From Pseudomonadota bacterium (GTDB lineage Bacteria > Pseudomonadota > Gammaproteobacteria > Steroidobacterales > Woeseiaceae), in contig JADFHE010000005.1 in the NCBI GenBank assembly GCA_022567295.1, forward strand, positions 47,128 through 111,127: a stretch of DNA of 64,000 nucleotides. The letters run 5' to 3'. Of this stretch, positions 53,913-63,493 are shown piece after piece. How positions within the stretch are numbered: position 1 is the first letter of the stretch; every line of letters starts with the position of its first letter. Position numbers and translations under genes: made by a program. The notes under the pieces are model-generated. The model did not search any database and had not been told where the DNA came from. It saw only the letters and a list, made by a program, of their open reading frames with translations.

Positions 53913-54725
53913 ATGTGTCGTTCTAAACTGTTGATATCTCTGGTTTTTGCGACATTCATCGCATCGTGCTCTACGTCGCCGACCGGGCGAGGCCAGTTGA
54001 TTTTCAAGTCGGATGCCGAGCTCGAGGCTCAGGCCGCGTCGACATTTAATGCCTATCGTTCAACACTGCCGCTGACGACGGACCGTGCAAAAATTGATTT
54101 CGTCGCGTGTGTTGCGCAAGCCGTTGTTGCGGAGCTGCATCCACCGTACAGCGATATTGAGTGGGAATTGGCTATTTTTGCGGATAAGCAGGTGAACGCT
54201 TTCGCCATGCCGGGTGGCAAGATCGGCGTGTATGAGGGTATTCTCGAAATCACCGAAGACGAACATCAGCTTGCGGCGGTTATCGGCCACGAAATCGCGC
54301 ACGTTACCGCCCGCCACGTTAATGAGCGCGCGTCGCGCGCGGCAATAACCTCAATTGGTATCGAGGCACTGGCTGTCATTATGGGCGGCGGTTACACGGG
54401 CGGGGCATACACCGCCAGCCAGGTCATGGGTGCCGGCGCGGCACTGGGCATGCAGTTGCCGATGAGCAGAAGCCAGGAAACCGAGGCCGATATCGTTGGC
54501 CTTGAGTACATGGCCAAGGCCGGATTCGATCCGCGCGCGGCAGTCGATCTCTGGCAGAACATGGCTGCAATGGATAAGAAGCAACCGCCGGAACATCTGT
54601 CGACCCATCCAGCACCCAAAACTCGCATCGAGAACCTGATTTCGCAGTGGCAAAAAACGTTACCGATTTACAATCAGGCCATAGCGGACGGCAAAGAATC
54701 GAATTGCAAGAAAACCTGGGAGTAA
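53913..54725 (+). CDS. M48-family metallopeptidase lipoprotein
   Basis: The 270-residue product starts with a lipoprotein leader and lipobox FIASCSTS. The peptidase domain contains the zinc motif HEIAHVTARH near residue 127 and the third ligand in SRSQETEADIVGLEYMAKAGFDP. It resembles LoiP/YcaL-type lipoproteins that degrade misfolded outer-membrane proteins. The segment STHPAPKTRIENL is also typical of the family. Confidence 0.9.
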   Translation: MCRSKLLISLVFATFIASCSTSPTGRGQLIFKSDAELEAQAASTFNAYRSTLPLTTDRAKIDFVACVAQAVVAELHPPYSDIEWELAIFADKQVNAFAMPGGKIGVYEGILEITEDEHQLAAVIGHEIAHVTARHVNERASRAAITSIGIEALAVIMGGGYTGGAYTASQVMGAGAALGMQLPMSRSQETEADIVGLEYMAKAGFDPRAAVDLWQNMAAMDKKQPPEHLSTHPAPKTRIENLISQWQKTLPIYNQAIADGKESNCKKTWE

Positions 54726-54822
54726 CGGTTGGAACACGTACGATCCGCTGCTATGAGAGTTGCGAGGACGGCCCAGGCGAATACGCTGCTAGAATAGACC
54801 CCTTGCCACCCAGGTCAGTCGC

Positions 54823-55968
54823 TTGTCCAGAATCAGCCCAATCCTTTCGAAAACGCTAGTTATCGCCGCATTGCTCGCGATCGCTGGTTGCGAAACGCTC
54901 GACGGGCTATTAGCAGGGATGACGAAGAGGTCCGGACCGGACGTCGTATCGATCGGGGATCGGCCCGTGCACGACCCCATCGACGCCAACGCATTTTCAC
55001 TTGCTGGTGACGGTCAGAGTGTCATCGGCGAACCGCAGATCGTGTTCACAGGTCCCGATGATACGTTTTCAGATCTCGCCCGAACCTACGGTTTGGGCTA
55101 TGACGAACTCATCGCGGCGAATCCCGGTATCGATCCGTGGCTGCCTGGCGAAGGAACGGCAGTGCTGTTGCCGACGCAGTACGTATTGCCGGATGCGCCG
55201 CGGCGCGGCGTTATTCTGAACATCGCGACGAAGCGGTTGTTTTACTATCCAGCCCGTGCCGACGGCGAACCGCAACAGGTGTTCACGTATCCCATTGGCA
55301 TTGGCCGCGTTGGTTGGGAAACGCCACTGGGTGAAACGACGGTTGTCGCAAAAGCCGAGAATCCGTCATGGTGGGTGCCAGCATCGGTCAGACGTGAGCA
55401 CGCACAGATGGGTGATCCGTTGCCAGCCGTCGTACCTCCGGGCCCGGACAATCCATTGGGTACGCGTGTGCTCAAACTTGAGATGCCCGGCTACCTCATA
55501 CACGGCACGAATCAGCCCTACGGCGTGGGCATGCGTGTCAGCCACGGTTGCATTCGACTGTACCCGGAGAATATTGAGTTCCTCTACGCGCTGGTCGATA
55601 TCGGGGAAGTCGTCAGGATTATGAACGAGCCGTATCAAATGGGCAGTAAAGACGGTGTTCTTTTCTTCGAGGCGCATACGCCGCTTGAAGATGACAATGT
55701 GACCCCTGCGGAACGCTTGCAAACGTTACTCGATGCACAACAGAGCGCGGACGGACAGCCACTCAATGTTCACCTTAGACAGCATGCGGCATCATTGGCG
55801 GAAACTCCCAGCGGCGCACCCGTCAGTATCATCATGTATGACGCGAATGAAATAATGGCGCGAGCTCGTGTAGTTCATAATATTGTGGAACGAGACCCAA
55901 ACGAACTGACGCTCACCGAAATCCGGGAAATGATGAGCGAAATCGATGCCGAAGACGGTGCTCTGTGA
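54823..55968 (+). CDS. L,D-transpeptidase (YkuD) lipoprotein with LysM-like domain
   Basis: The start is a TTG at 54823. The leader has a lipobox LLAIAGCETL, so it is a lipoprotein. A LysM-like domain (about 85-125: DDTFSDLARTYGLGYDELIAANPG) precedes the YkuD catalytic domain (about 135-275), with HGTNQPYGVGMRVSHGCIRLYP carrying the catalytic Cys243 and its histidine. These enzymes make 3-3 peptide crosslinks or attach Braun-type lipoprotein to peptidoglycan. A C-terminal helical tail of about 90 residues is unassigned. Confidence 0.92.
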   Translation: MSRISPILSKTLVIAALLAIAGCETLDGLLAGMTKRSGPDVVSIGDRPVHDPIDANAFSLAGDGQSVIGEPQIVFTGPDDTFSDLARTYGLGYDELIAANPGIDPWLPGEGTAVLLPTQYVLPDAPRRGVILNIATKRLFYYPARADGEPQQVFTYPIGIGRVGWETPLGETTVVAKAENPSWWVPASVRREHAQMGDPLPAVVPPGPDNPLGTRVLKLEMPGYLIHGTNQPYGVGMRVSHGCIRLYPENIEFLYALVDIGEVVRIMNEPYQMGSKDGVLFFEAHTPLEDDNVTPAERLQTLLDAQQSADGQPLNVHLRQHAASLAETPSGAPVSIIMYDANEIMARARVVHNIVERDPNELTLTEIREMMSEIDAEDGAL

Positions 55969-55981
55969 ACGCAATGGCTGC

Positions 55982-56314
55982 TTATCTTGCATCCGCCGGG
56001 TTGGTCGAATGCGACTCGAGCGCCAGTGTCTCCTCGTAGCCAAGCTGCTTTGCCAGTTGGTTATATTCATCGACGATCCCTTTGGCGTCGGCAATTAGTT
56101 TTTTCAGGTAGCCGACCGGATTTCGCAGCTCCCAGTGCTCCGGCGACATGATCAGCCGACCCATCGATTGCTCCAGCCGCAAATAAGGCGGCGAGCACCA
56201 TATTTCGTCCCCATCACGGGAATGGTGGAAAAACCAGAGCTGGTGCCGCTCCGCTTTTTCGAACATCGGTTGCAGGCTGGTAAGTATGGCTTGATGATGG
56301 ATGTCAAAGTTCAT
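55982..56314 (-). CDS. Conserved hypothetical small protein
   Basis: The 110-residue product begins MNFDIHHQAILTSLQPMF and has no signal peptide. It reads as a soluble, mostly helical protein (PVGYLKKLIADAKGIVDEYNQLAKQLG). I do not recognise a family. It is convergent with the transpeptidase gene, 13 bases apart, and the product is soluble, so a link to it is not evident. Confidence 0.6.
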   Translation of the reverse strand: MNFDIHHQAILTSLQPMFEKAERHQLWFFHHSRDGDEIWCSPPYLRLEQSMGRLIMSPEHWELRNPVGYLKKLIADAKGIVDEYNQLAKQLGYEETLALESHSTNPADAR

Positions 56315-56470
56315 ATTAAACTCGCAAAGTCATTCAGGGATATTATACAAAAATAGGCGGTATTCCCCGGTGCTTCGGCCATCGCAGGCCACACTCACGT
56401 ATCCTCCGCACCCGTACGCCAGCGTATATAATTACTGCACACCAATGTCGCGGGAGCGGGAGGTTTCTAA

Positions 56471-58360
56471 GTGCCACCGACCATTGATGAACTGAGAAAT
56501 GGATTTGAACTTGGGCCGTGGACGGTCAATCCTGATCGCGACTTGATGTCCAAAGGAAGTACTGAGGAACATCTTGAACCGATGGTTATGGATGTCCTTG
56601 TGGTTCTCGCTGGTGCCCAGGGGCGAGTCGTTACCAAGGATCAGCTCGTCAATGCCGTCTGGGGTGGCCGCGCGACGGCCGACGATACTATCGCGACGAA
56701 AATCGCCGTATTACGCCACAAACTTGGAGACGACAGTCGCAACCCCGAATATATCGAGACCGTCAGCAAAAGAGGCTATCGCCTCCGCATGGCCGTCAAT
56801 GTTCGAGGCGACAACGTGCCGGAGAAGCGCACGGGTCGCAGCCCCCGAAAAAATCTTCTTGGGCTTGCTGCGGCAGTAGCGGCTATTACAGTCGCCGCGA
56901 TTGTATGGTGGCCTCGCTCAGACCCAATCGACCCAATCGACTCAGTCGCGGTTCTGCAGTTCAGAAATCTGAGTGACAATAAGGCGCGATTTCAATATTT
57001 TGTGGACGGATTCAGTGAGGAGCTGGTTGTCAGCCTGAGTCAGGTACCCGGCCTCAAATTCGCTTATGTTCGCGAGGATTTGGGCGATCGGTCGACGAGC
57101 GTAATCGCCCGGGCATTGGGCGTCGAAGCAATTGTCAGAGGCAGCGTGCGTACCGATGGAGCTAAGGTACGAATAACGGCTGAGCTGGTCTCAAAGAATG
57201 GTATCCAGATTTGGGCAAACAAAATCGACGGCGCCGCTGAAAACATTTTCGGTTTTCAGGAAAAAGTTGCGACCGAAGTTCGTGACGCGATACTGGGAAA
57301 AAAAGCACAGACTGTTCGTGCAGCCAGCCGACCTGCAAACGCGGAGGCATTCGACAGATACATGCGAGGGCTGTTTTTTCTTGCCAAACGCGACCTTGTG
57401 TCGCTCGAACACGCCCAGCAACTTTTTAGCGAAACCGTTCAGATAGATCCAATGTTTGGACCGGCCTACTTGCGCCAGGCTATCACGCTGTTGCTATTGT
57501 CAGAATATCTGCCCGAGCAGCGCGGCGATGTTTACAGGAAAGCGCTGGAAGTAGCACGCCAGGGCGCCGCAGCGGATTCCAGCGTGTCTGATTCAATGCA
57601 AGTGGTGCACGGATTCGTCTATCATCAGAACGGCGACTGGGCCGATGCCGCCAACGCGTTTGAGAGAGCTTTCCGTAGCAAAACGCTCTACCCGACGGCA
57701 TACCACTGGCATTCACGCCTGCTGGGCGACTTGGGGTTTATGAAGTATTCGCTGAACCAGGCCATGGCGGCACACGCTTTGGAGCCGGCCTCGCAGATCC
57801 TGAACAGCAGAGTGGCCATCACGTACTTATGGAATAATGACATGCCGAACGCACGGCGATATTTCAACGTAGCCAATTCCATGAACGTGGGCGCGCCCGA
57901 TCATCATATTGCCTATTCGTTTTTCCTGATTCGGGACGGGCGACTCGACGAAGCTCGCGCAAGCGTCAATTTTGCATTGACGCTGGCCCAACGTGATAAC
58001 TGGTGGGTTGATGCGGTTATTGATGGTTTGGCGTATCCCGACGATCAGCAACGCCTCGCCACCGCATATTCGACAATCGACAAAATGTCGGCGGACGAAG
58101 CAATGCCAGCCTACATTATGATGACGCTATGGGCGCTGTTCGATAACGGCGACAAGATTATGGAGATCGCTCTACAGCAAGCCGCCGAGGTCGGCGCCAT
58201 ATACGAACTGGAAACTATTTTTCTGGACGAATTCGATGTTCTTCGCGAACACGAAAAATTTCCACAACTGTTGCAGGCTTTAGGCCTCACCGACTACTGG
58301 AGTAGCATCGGCTGCCGATGGCAGGAAGACCTGGTTTCATGCGATGCCTCGAGAGATTAA
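56471..58360 (+). CDS. ToxR/CadC-type membrane transcription regulator with TPR domain
   Basis: The GTG start lies 8 bases after GGGAGG. Residues about 10-105 are an OmpR-like winged helix (LVVLAGAQGRVVTKDQLVNAVWGG, IATKIAVLRHKLGDD, YIETVSKRGYRL). A single helix (about 125-145) crosses the inner membrane. The periplasmic part (about 150-290) has the adenylate-cyclase/CadC-associated fold (SVAVLQFRNLSD, GVEAIVRGSVRTDGAKVRITAELV), and residues 290-600 contain several TPRs. It would bind DNA in direct response to periplasmic signals. No obvious target operon is adjacent. A TATAAT at 56427-56432 may be its -10. Confidence 0.85.
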   Translation: MPPTIDELRNGFELGPWTVNPDRDLMSKGSTEEHLEPMVMDVLVVLAGAQGRVVTKDQLVNAVWGGRATADDTIATKIAVLRHKLGDDSRNPEYIETVSKRGYRLRMAVNVRGDNVPEKRTGRSPRKNLLGLAAAVAAITVAAIVWWPRSDPIDPIDSVAVLQFRNLSDNKARFQYFVDGFSEELVVSLSQVPGLKFAYVREDLGDRSTSVIARALGVEAIVRGSVRTDGAKVRITAELVSKNGIQIWANKIDGAAENIFGFQEKVATEVRDAILGKKAQTVRAASRPANAEAFDRYMRGLFFLAKRDLVSLEHAQQLFSETVQIDPMFGPAYLRQAITLLLLSEYLPEQRGDVYRKALEVARQGAAADSSVSDSMQVVHGFVYHQNGDWADAANAFERAFRSKTLYPTAYHWHSRLLGDLGFMKYSLNQAMAAHALEPASQILNSRVAITYLWNNDMPNARRYFNVANSMNVGAPDHHIAYSFFLIRDGRLDEARASVNFALTLAQRDNWWVDAVIDGLAYPDDQQRLATAYSTIDKMSADEAMPAYIMMTLWALFDNGDKIMEIALQQAAEVGAIYELETIFLDEFDVLREHEKFPQLLQALGLTDYWSSIGCRWQEDLVSCDASRD

Positions 58361-59317
58361 GACTGCCGCAAGCAAACCCAGGTCCATGGTAACCGCGTAC
58401 AGTTCCACGAACGGTTGTATGCGAGCCGTCTTCTGACTCGGTGAGATTCGAAACGCAATACAGCGAGACACGGGGACCAGGCTGGCGACAATAACGATGG
58501 CTGGAAAGATCCAGTTGAGTCCCATCTGCCTCGACAGCAGAATCACACACGTCGTGCCCAGAATAATGAATGCGATCGGCACGAAAGGCGCCAGTTTCCA
58601 TCCAAAGATCTGGCTGTACGTCTGATATTCGGTTTCGTCATCGGGGACCCGAATCTTTCGCGACGTTTCCCACGCGCCCAGTGGTGCCCAAAATGCCAAC
58701 ATCAAAATAAGCGTCCAGGCGTCGATGCCGTGTATGCCGAAATCTCCGGCGTAGACGGCCACAATGTAGCCACCAAAAAATAGAGTTATGGGGTTATGCG
58801 TGAGAAACGCCAGGAGCAGATCTTTGGAAATCGACGGCCAAAAGAACCATTTGAACGACAGCCAAGTCACCAGGAATAGAACCGCAAAACCGAACAGCGC
58901 CGATCCACCCAAAGGCGCATTGATGACGATCAGCAGACCCGTCGTCGCCCAGCGAAGAAACACGAGCTCGTCGATGGTGATCGCGCCGGTAACAATAGGG
59001 CGGTCCTTGTAACGAGGATCGCCAGCGCGGCCCAGACGAATGTCGGCCTCTGCATCTTTCAGCTCATCGTAAACTCGCATGAGCAGCGAGAACAATACGA
59101 TGCTGAACGCTCCGGCTATTGACGGCAACGTGATTTGAACCGGTGCGGTACTCGCAAGTGCCTGCAAACTGAAGTAGACACCATAAAACTTCGCGACTCC
59201 GGACAGCACCATGAATTGCGGTGGGAACATCACGAGGAGATACCGCCAGATTCGTGCCGAACGTCTGATCATTTCCGCACACATCTCGGTGTCATAGATT
59301 TTTCCCGTAAATAGCAT
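58337..59317 (-). CDS. UbiA-family prenyltransferase-like membrane protein
   Basis: The 326-residue protein has seven or more hydrophobic helices and the two aspartate-rich UbiA motifs: RVYDELKDAEADI near residue 85 and RVPDDETEYQTYSQIFG near residue 220. UbiA enzymes transfer a prenyl chain to an aromatic or sugar acceptor, or act as phytyl or polyprenyl transferases. The acceptor is unknown. I use the ATG at 59317, which overlaps the upstream GNAT gene by 26 bases; ATG at 59284 would also work. Its end overlaps the convergent regulator by 24 bases. Confidence 0.8.
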   Translation of the reverse strand: MLFTGKIYDTEMCAEMIRRSARIWRYLLVMFPPQFMVLSGVAKFYGVYFSLQALASTAPVQITLPSIAGAFSIVLFSLLMRVYDELKDAEADIRLGRAGDPRYKDRPIVTGAITIDELVFLRWATTGLLIVINAPLGGSALFGFAVLFLVTWLSFKWFFWPSISKDLLLAFLTHNPITLFFGGYIVAVYAGDFGIHGIDAWTLILMLAFWAPLGAWETSRKIRVPDDETEYQTYSQIFGWKLAPFVPIAFIILGTTCVILLSRQMGLNWIFPAIVIVASLVPVSRCIAFRISPSQKTARIQPFVELYAVTMDLGLLAAVLISRGIA

Positions 59318-60314
59318 AGGCTCGTCGCGCCCTGCCAACAGATTCGTATTTGGACTTCCCTTCCTTGACCAGGGCTCCTATGGCTCTTGTGACGCCTTCG
59401 GCACGAACAGTCTCGAGTGCCTGGTGAAAGAGAAGATCTGCCCCGCCACTGCCCCGGTGCGTGTTTGTTACACCAAAAGAATGGAAAATGGCCGTTTGGC
59501 CAACGAAAAAACCATAGGAAAATCCGACAGGCTCACGCACTGTCGAATGGTAAAGAAAGGCACCCTCGATCTTTATCGCTCCGTCCACCGATTCACCTTG
59601 CATCTGAGTGTGTTCGACCAGATCGATCGGGCTGAAGCCGTAGTTATCAGTGAATATCTCGTGCACGAGATAATGAATCTTGCCGATCTCCTCCTCAAGG
59701 CAGTCGGCTCGAAGCACCTCGACACGATAGCCGCGTGCCCTGGTCGCTTGCCTTCTTGAGCGTCGCAGCCAGTCGATGCCGCGGAGCCCGAGTAGTGCCC
59801 ACGGTGATATATCCCAGCTTTGCCAGAGCGCCACTTCGTGGTACCCGAGATAAGCAAACAGATCGGGATAGTAATCCGGGTTGCGCGGCTCCTTGGGAAA
59901 CGCCCAGGTATCAAATCCGTCTGTCTGGCAGCGATAGCCGGCCAGTATGTTGAGGTTGATCGGGCCCTCGATGCGCGTCTTTCCTTTTCCCCTCAGCCAC
60001 TCCTCGCTGGCTTGCATGAGCTTCTCGGCGCAAGTCTTGTCGGGACAGGCATCGAAGAAACCGAAATGACCCACGTCCTGGTCGGGAAAGTCATGATCCA
60101 CCCAGGCCACGACACGCCCAACGGGCTGACCTTGTTGATAGCAAATGTAAAGCTGGGTCTCGCCATGCCTGTAAAACAGGCCGTCGGCACCGAGCTGCTG
60201 GATCACCTCTTCCGGGCGCGGCGCAAAAAAATTCAGAGAACGATCATGCGGGAGTTGTGCAAATTCGCGAAGCTTGGGCGAGGAGTGGTCGATCGTTGCA
60301 ATGGTATAATCCAC
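59292..60314 (-). CDS. GNAT-like N-acyltransferase fold protein
   Basis: The protein (340 residues from the GTG at 60314) has two acyl-CoA N-acyltransferase-like halves. The first has GQPVGRVVAWVDHDF and RIEGPINLNILAGY; the second carries SFGVTNTHRGSGGADLL, a GNAT-like Arg/Gly-x-Gly CoA loop, and IGALVKEGKSKYESVG. The substrate is unknown. A longer frame to 60389 overlaps the divergent psd gene; the GTG lies close to a psd promoter element, and no ribosome site is evident, so the start is uncertain. It is coupled to the UbiA-like gene. Confidence 0.75.
   Translation of the reverse strand: MDYTIATIDHSSPKLREFAQLPHDRSLNFFAPRPEEVIQQLGADGLFYRHGETQLYICYQQGQPVGRVVAWVDHDFPDQDVGHFGFFDACPDKTCAEKLMQASEEWLRGKGKTRIEGPINLNILAGYRCQTDGFDTWAFPKEPRNPDYYPDLFAYLGYHEVALWQSWDISPWALLGLRGIDWLRRSRRQATRARGYRVEVLRADCLEEEIGKIHYLVHEIFTDNYGFSPIDLVEHTQMQGESVDGAIKIEGAFLYHSTVREPVGFSYGFFVGQTAIFHSFGVTNTHRGSGGADLLFHQALETVRAEGVTRAIGALVKEGKSKYESVGRARRAYAIYGKNL
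60302..60310 (+). promoter_or_regulatory. Extended -10 promoter element for psd
   Basis: TGGTATAAT fits the extended -10 pattern TGnTATAAT exactly, 53 bases before the psd ATG. No clear -35 lies upstream, as is common for extended -10 promoters. It sits at the 5' edge of the divergent GNAT gene. Confidence 0.55.
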
Positions 60315-60363
60315 GACGTTTTGAATGGCGCGACGCCTTATCCCGGAGAGCAAAGGATAGCAT

Positions 60364-61257
60364 ATGGCTCCTGCGAGGAACGAGATCACCTTCGTCGACC
60401 GGGAGTCCGGGGAGCTCTGTGTTGAACAGGTGTACGGCGAGCGCGAACTCCGCCTTCTTTATGAAACTTGGTGGGGACCCGCGCTTCTGCACACAATAAT
60501 TAAGCGAGAATGGTTCAGTCATCTCACAGCAGTGTTGAAGCGTTCTCGAATAAGCCGCCGGCAGATCCCTTTCTTTGTCCGCCGTTACGCAATCGACGAC
60601 ACCGAGTCGGAATTTCCGGCTGCCGCCTATCATTCCCTGGATGCATTTTTTGCGCGCAGGCTCAAGCCCGAGAGGCGACCAGTTGACCGGGACCCACGCC
60701 ATTTAGTAGCTCCCGCTGAGGGCCGAGTACTGGCGTTCGCCAGGCCGCCGGGGGATAAACTCGAAGTAAAGGGCTGCAGCGTCGATTTCGATGAACTTGT
60801 TGGTAACCTCGATGGATTTCGTCCAGGGGCCATCTTCGTTATCCGCCTGGCCCCCTGCGATTATCACCGCTTTCATTTTCCGGCCGACGGCCAGGCATCC
60901 AGATCCGTACGTATCGGTCGGGGATTGCACTCGGTACACCCGATCGCGCTGTCGGCTGGTGCGCCGAGTTTTCGCAACAAACGAATGGTCACGAGGCTGA
61001 CGGGGACAAGTTTCGGGCAAATGTTTCAGGTTGAGGTAGGGGCACTGACCGTCGGCAGTGTGGTTCAGACATACGGGTGCGGGCCAGTGCAAAGAGGCCA
61101 GGAGAAGGGATATTTCCATTTTGGCGGGTCGACGGTAATTCTCCTCACTGAGCGCGGTAGGGTCGTGCCGGACGGGGATTTGCTGGACGCCACTGCACAA
61201 GGCCTTGAAACATTGATCCGAGTGGGCACCAGGATAGGATTGAGCACAAATGGCTGA
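60364..61257 (+). CDS. Phosphatidylserine decarboxylase-like proenzyme
   Basis: The 297-residue protein has the full decarboxylase layout: YHSLDAFFARRLKPERRPVD, a CDYHRFHFPADG segment with His168, and FHFGGSTVILL with Ser256, the self-cleavage site that yields the pyruvoyl group (GGST in place of LGST). However, the residue equivalent to the catalytic Asp (PADG in E. coli) is Glu119 in APAEGRV, a conservative but rare change. It would make phosphatidylethanolamine from phosphatidylserine at the inner membrane. The ATG follows AAAGGATAGCAT. It overlaps the next gene by 8 bases. Confidence 0.85.
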   Translation: MAPARNEITFVDRESGELCVEQVYGERELRLLYETWWGPALLHTIIKREWFSHLTAVLKRSRISRRQIPFFVRRYAIDDTESEFPAAAYHSLDAFFARRLKPERRPVDRDPRHLVAPAEGRVLAFARPPGDKLEVKGCSVDFDELVGNLDGFRPGAIFVIRLAPCDYHRFHFPADGQASRSVRIGRGLHSVHPIALSAGAPSFRNKRMVTRLTGTSFGQMFQVEVGALTVGSVVQTYGCGPVQRGQEKGYFHFGGSTVILLTERGRVVPDGDLLDATAQGLETLIRVGTRIGLSTNG

Positions 61258-63493
61258 ATGGTCGGAATCATTAATGCGTGCGGTAATGAAGCGTCCAAAC
61301 ACGATCCTTGTTCTGGCAATACTCCTCACCGTGGTCGCCGCAATATCAGCAACACGAGTCGGCTTCAACAACGCGATCGATATCTGGTTTCTGGAAGACG
61401 ATACCGATGTTCGGGACTATCAGCATTTCCACGAGCTCTTCGGCGGTGACGAGGTCGCCATTATCGGCGTGTTCACGACCGATGTTTTTGTTCCCGAGTG
61501 TCTGGCACTGGTTGAGCGGCTTACAGTGGCCGCGGCGGATGCGCCGTTCGCCCAAAAATCCATTTCCCTTAGCAGCAGAGGCGAGCAGGATCCGGAGAAG
61601 CTGAAACGGAGCTCCTTAAACAATACGCTGGAGAGAGGAACTCTCGTTGCGGCGGACGGAACCGCCGCAGCCGTGATCGTTGAATTGTCGAAGGACGGAA
61701 ATACCGTCGAAGGGAAGAGTGCATTCGTTCAGGCCCTGCGCGCTGCTGTTGAAGCCGAGAAGCGAAATAGCTCCTGTCCGGATCTTCGAATCCATTTGTC
61801 GGGAACGCCCGTGCTGGACGAGACGGTGTTTCGGTATAGCAGTCAGGAGTTGAGTGTCATCGGGCCGGTGACTCTCGTGCTCGTCCTTGCAGGCGCTTTC
61901 CTTCTCTTTCGAAGCTTGAGCGCCGCTCTGATACCACTGAGTGTCGTTTTAGCATCGACGATCTGGACATTCGGTCTTATGGCCGCGACTGATGTAGAGA
62001 TGACCCTGCTTTCTTCCGCCCTCACGCCACTTATCATGGCGGTGGGGGTGGCTGACTCGATTCATATCCTGACCGAATACCATCGCCAGCTTGCGAGCGG
62101 TGCCTCGAGACCTCTGGCCGTGCGCCAGGCCGTGTCTCACCTAATGGTTCCATGCGTGTTGACCAGCGTCACAACCATCGTCGGTTTGCTGTCACTCCTG
62201 GTTAGCCCGCTGGCACCCGTGCGCGAATTTGCGGTGTTTGCTGCAGCAGGATCATTTTTTGCGTTCATCTTGAGCATAGTCGTTATCCCCGCGATCCTGT
62301 TGCGAGTTCGACCGCCCGCAAAGGAGTGGCTTGAGCGTCGCGATACCGGCGTCTTTGCGCGCCTGTTGACGGCGCTCGGCAGGCCCAGCCGAGGTATGCG
62401 GCTTTCTACGATTGCGTTCTCCAGCGTGCTCGTGCTGGGTGCTATATGGTCGGTGCGATCGCTGGAAGTCGGCGTGAGTCCGCTATCATGGTTTCCGGTC
62501 GGAGATGATTTTCGCACAGACACGGAACAAATCGATGCTGTGCTCGGGGGCAGTACGTCGCTTGAGTTCCTTGTTCAGAGTCCTGAACAAGGCCTGAAAG
62601 ATCCGGTGGTGCTCCAACGCCTCGACGACTTCGAACGGTGGCTTGAGAATATTGCTGCGGTCAGCAAAGTTATTTCCGTCGTTGATGTGCTCAAAGAAGC
62701 CGCTCGCAAACCGGGCTCAAGCGAGGGACTATTGCCGAACACGCCGGAGTCTGTGGAGCGTTATTATCGCTTTCTCGAATTTCACGATGATTTCGAGCGG
62801 CTCGTTCAGGACGACTACTCCGTCGGTCGCATATCGGCCCGAGTTCGCCTCACGGAGGCGGTGGGTATGGTCGAGGAGCTTTACAGAATCGAAGAACGAC
62901 TGGCTACGACCGTCAATGATGAGCGCTTGAACGTGCAGATGACAGGTTACGTGAAACTCATGGGCCAGATGGAGGGCTATTTGATCGAAAGTCAGATCAA
63001 GAGTCTTGCTCTCGCGTTCGCGGTGATTTCAATCCTGATGTTGTTGCTATTTCGCTCCTGGCGCTTCGCAGTCCTGGCGATGATTCCCAATTTCACGCCC
63101 ATTGTGATCGGTGCCGGTGTTATGTCCGTCGCGGGAATCGGCCTGACGCCCGGAACGGTGATGATTGGTGCCATCGCGCTAGGGCTCGTTGTTGACGACA
63201 CTATTCATTTTCTGGTTAGTCTTGAGCGCAACCTCAGGAAGCGATCCAGCGACGATATGGCGGGTCTGGAAGGGCCATTGCGTGCAACACTGCTGGAAAC
63301 TGGCCGCGCAATTATCGCGACGAGCTTAATGCTCGCCGCGGCGTTTCTGGTGCTCATGTTGGGGCATCTCGGGCCGACAGTGCACTTCGGCGTAATCACT
63401 GCCGTGGTAATCCTGGTTGCGATGATCGCAGATCTTGTCCTGCTGCCAGCCGTACTCCTGTCGTTCAAACCCGCAATCCCCAGAGGACGGTGA
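61250..63493 (+). CDS. RND/MMPL-superfamily lipid exporter
   Basis: The 747-residue protein has the twelve-helix RND-MMPL layout with two large extracytoplasmic loops (about 40-200 and 420-570). AVGVADSIHILTEYHRQL in helix 4 and LGLVVDDTIHFLVSLER in helix 10 carry the acidic coupling residues. Similar proteins export hopanoids or other lipids, so a lipid substrate is the likely reading beside psd. It overlaps psd by 8 bases and the opposing chimera by 29. This exporter differs from the one in the aryl polyene cluster. Confidence 0.85.
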   Translation: MAEWSESLMRAVMKRPNTILVLAILLTVVAAISATRVGFNNAIDIWFLEDDTDVRDYQHFHELFGGDEVAIIGVFTTDVFVPECLALVERLTVAAADAPFAQKSISLSSRGEQDPEKLKRSSLNNTLERGTLVAADGTAAAVIVELSKDGNTVEGKSAFVQALRAAVEAEKRNSSCPDLRIHLSGTPVLDETVFRYSSQELSVIGPVTLVLVLAGAFLLFRSLSAALIPLSVVLASTIWTFGLMAATDVEMTLLSSALTPLIMAVGVADSIHILTEYHRQLASGASRPLAVRQAVSHLMVPCVLTSVTTIVGLLSLLVSPLAPVREFAVFAAAGSFFAFILSIVVIPAILLRVRPPAKEWLERRDTGVFARLLTALGRPSRGMRLSTIAFSSVLVLGAIWSVRSLEVGVSPLSWFPVGDDFRTDTEQIDAVLGGSTSLEFLVQSPEQGLKDPVVLQRLDDFERWLENIAAVSKVISVVDVLKEAARKPGSSEGLLPNTPESVERYYRFLEFHDDFERLVQDDYSVGRISARVRLTEAVGMVEELYRIEERLATTVNDERLNVQMTGYVKLMGQMEGYLIESQIKSLALAFAVISILMLLLFRSWRFAVLAMIPNFTPIVIGAGVMSVAGIGLTPGTVMIGAIALGLVVDDTIHFLVSLERNLRKRSSDDMAGLEGPLRATLLETGRAIIATSLMLAAAFLVLMLGHLGPTVHFGVITAVVILVAMIADLVLLPAVLLSFKPAIPRGR

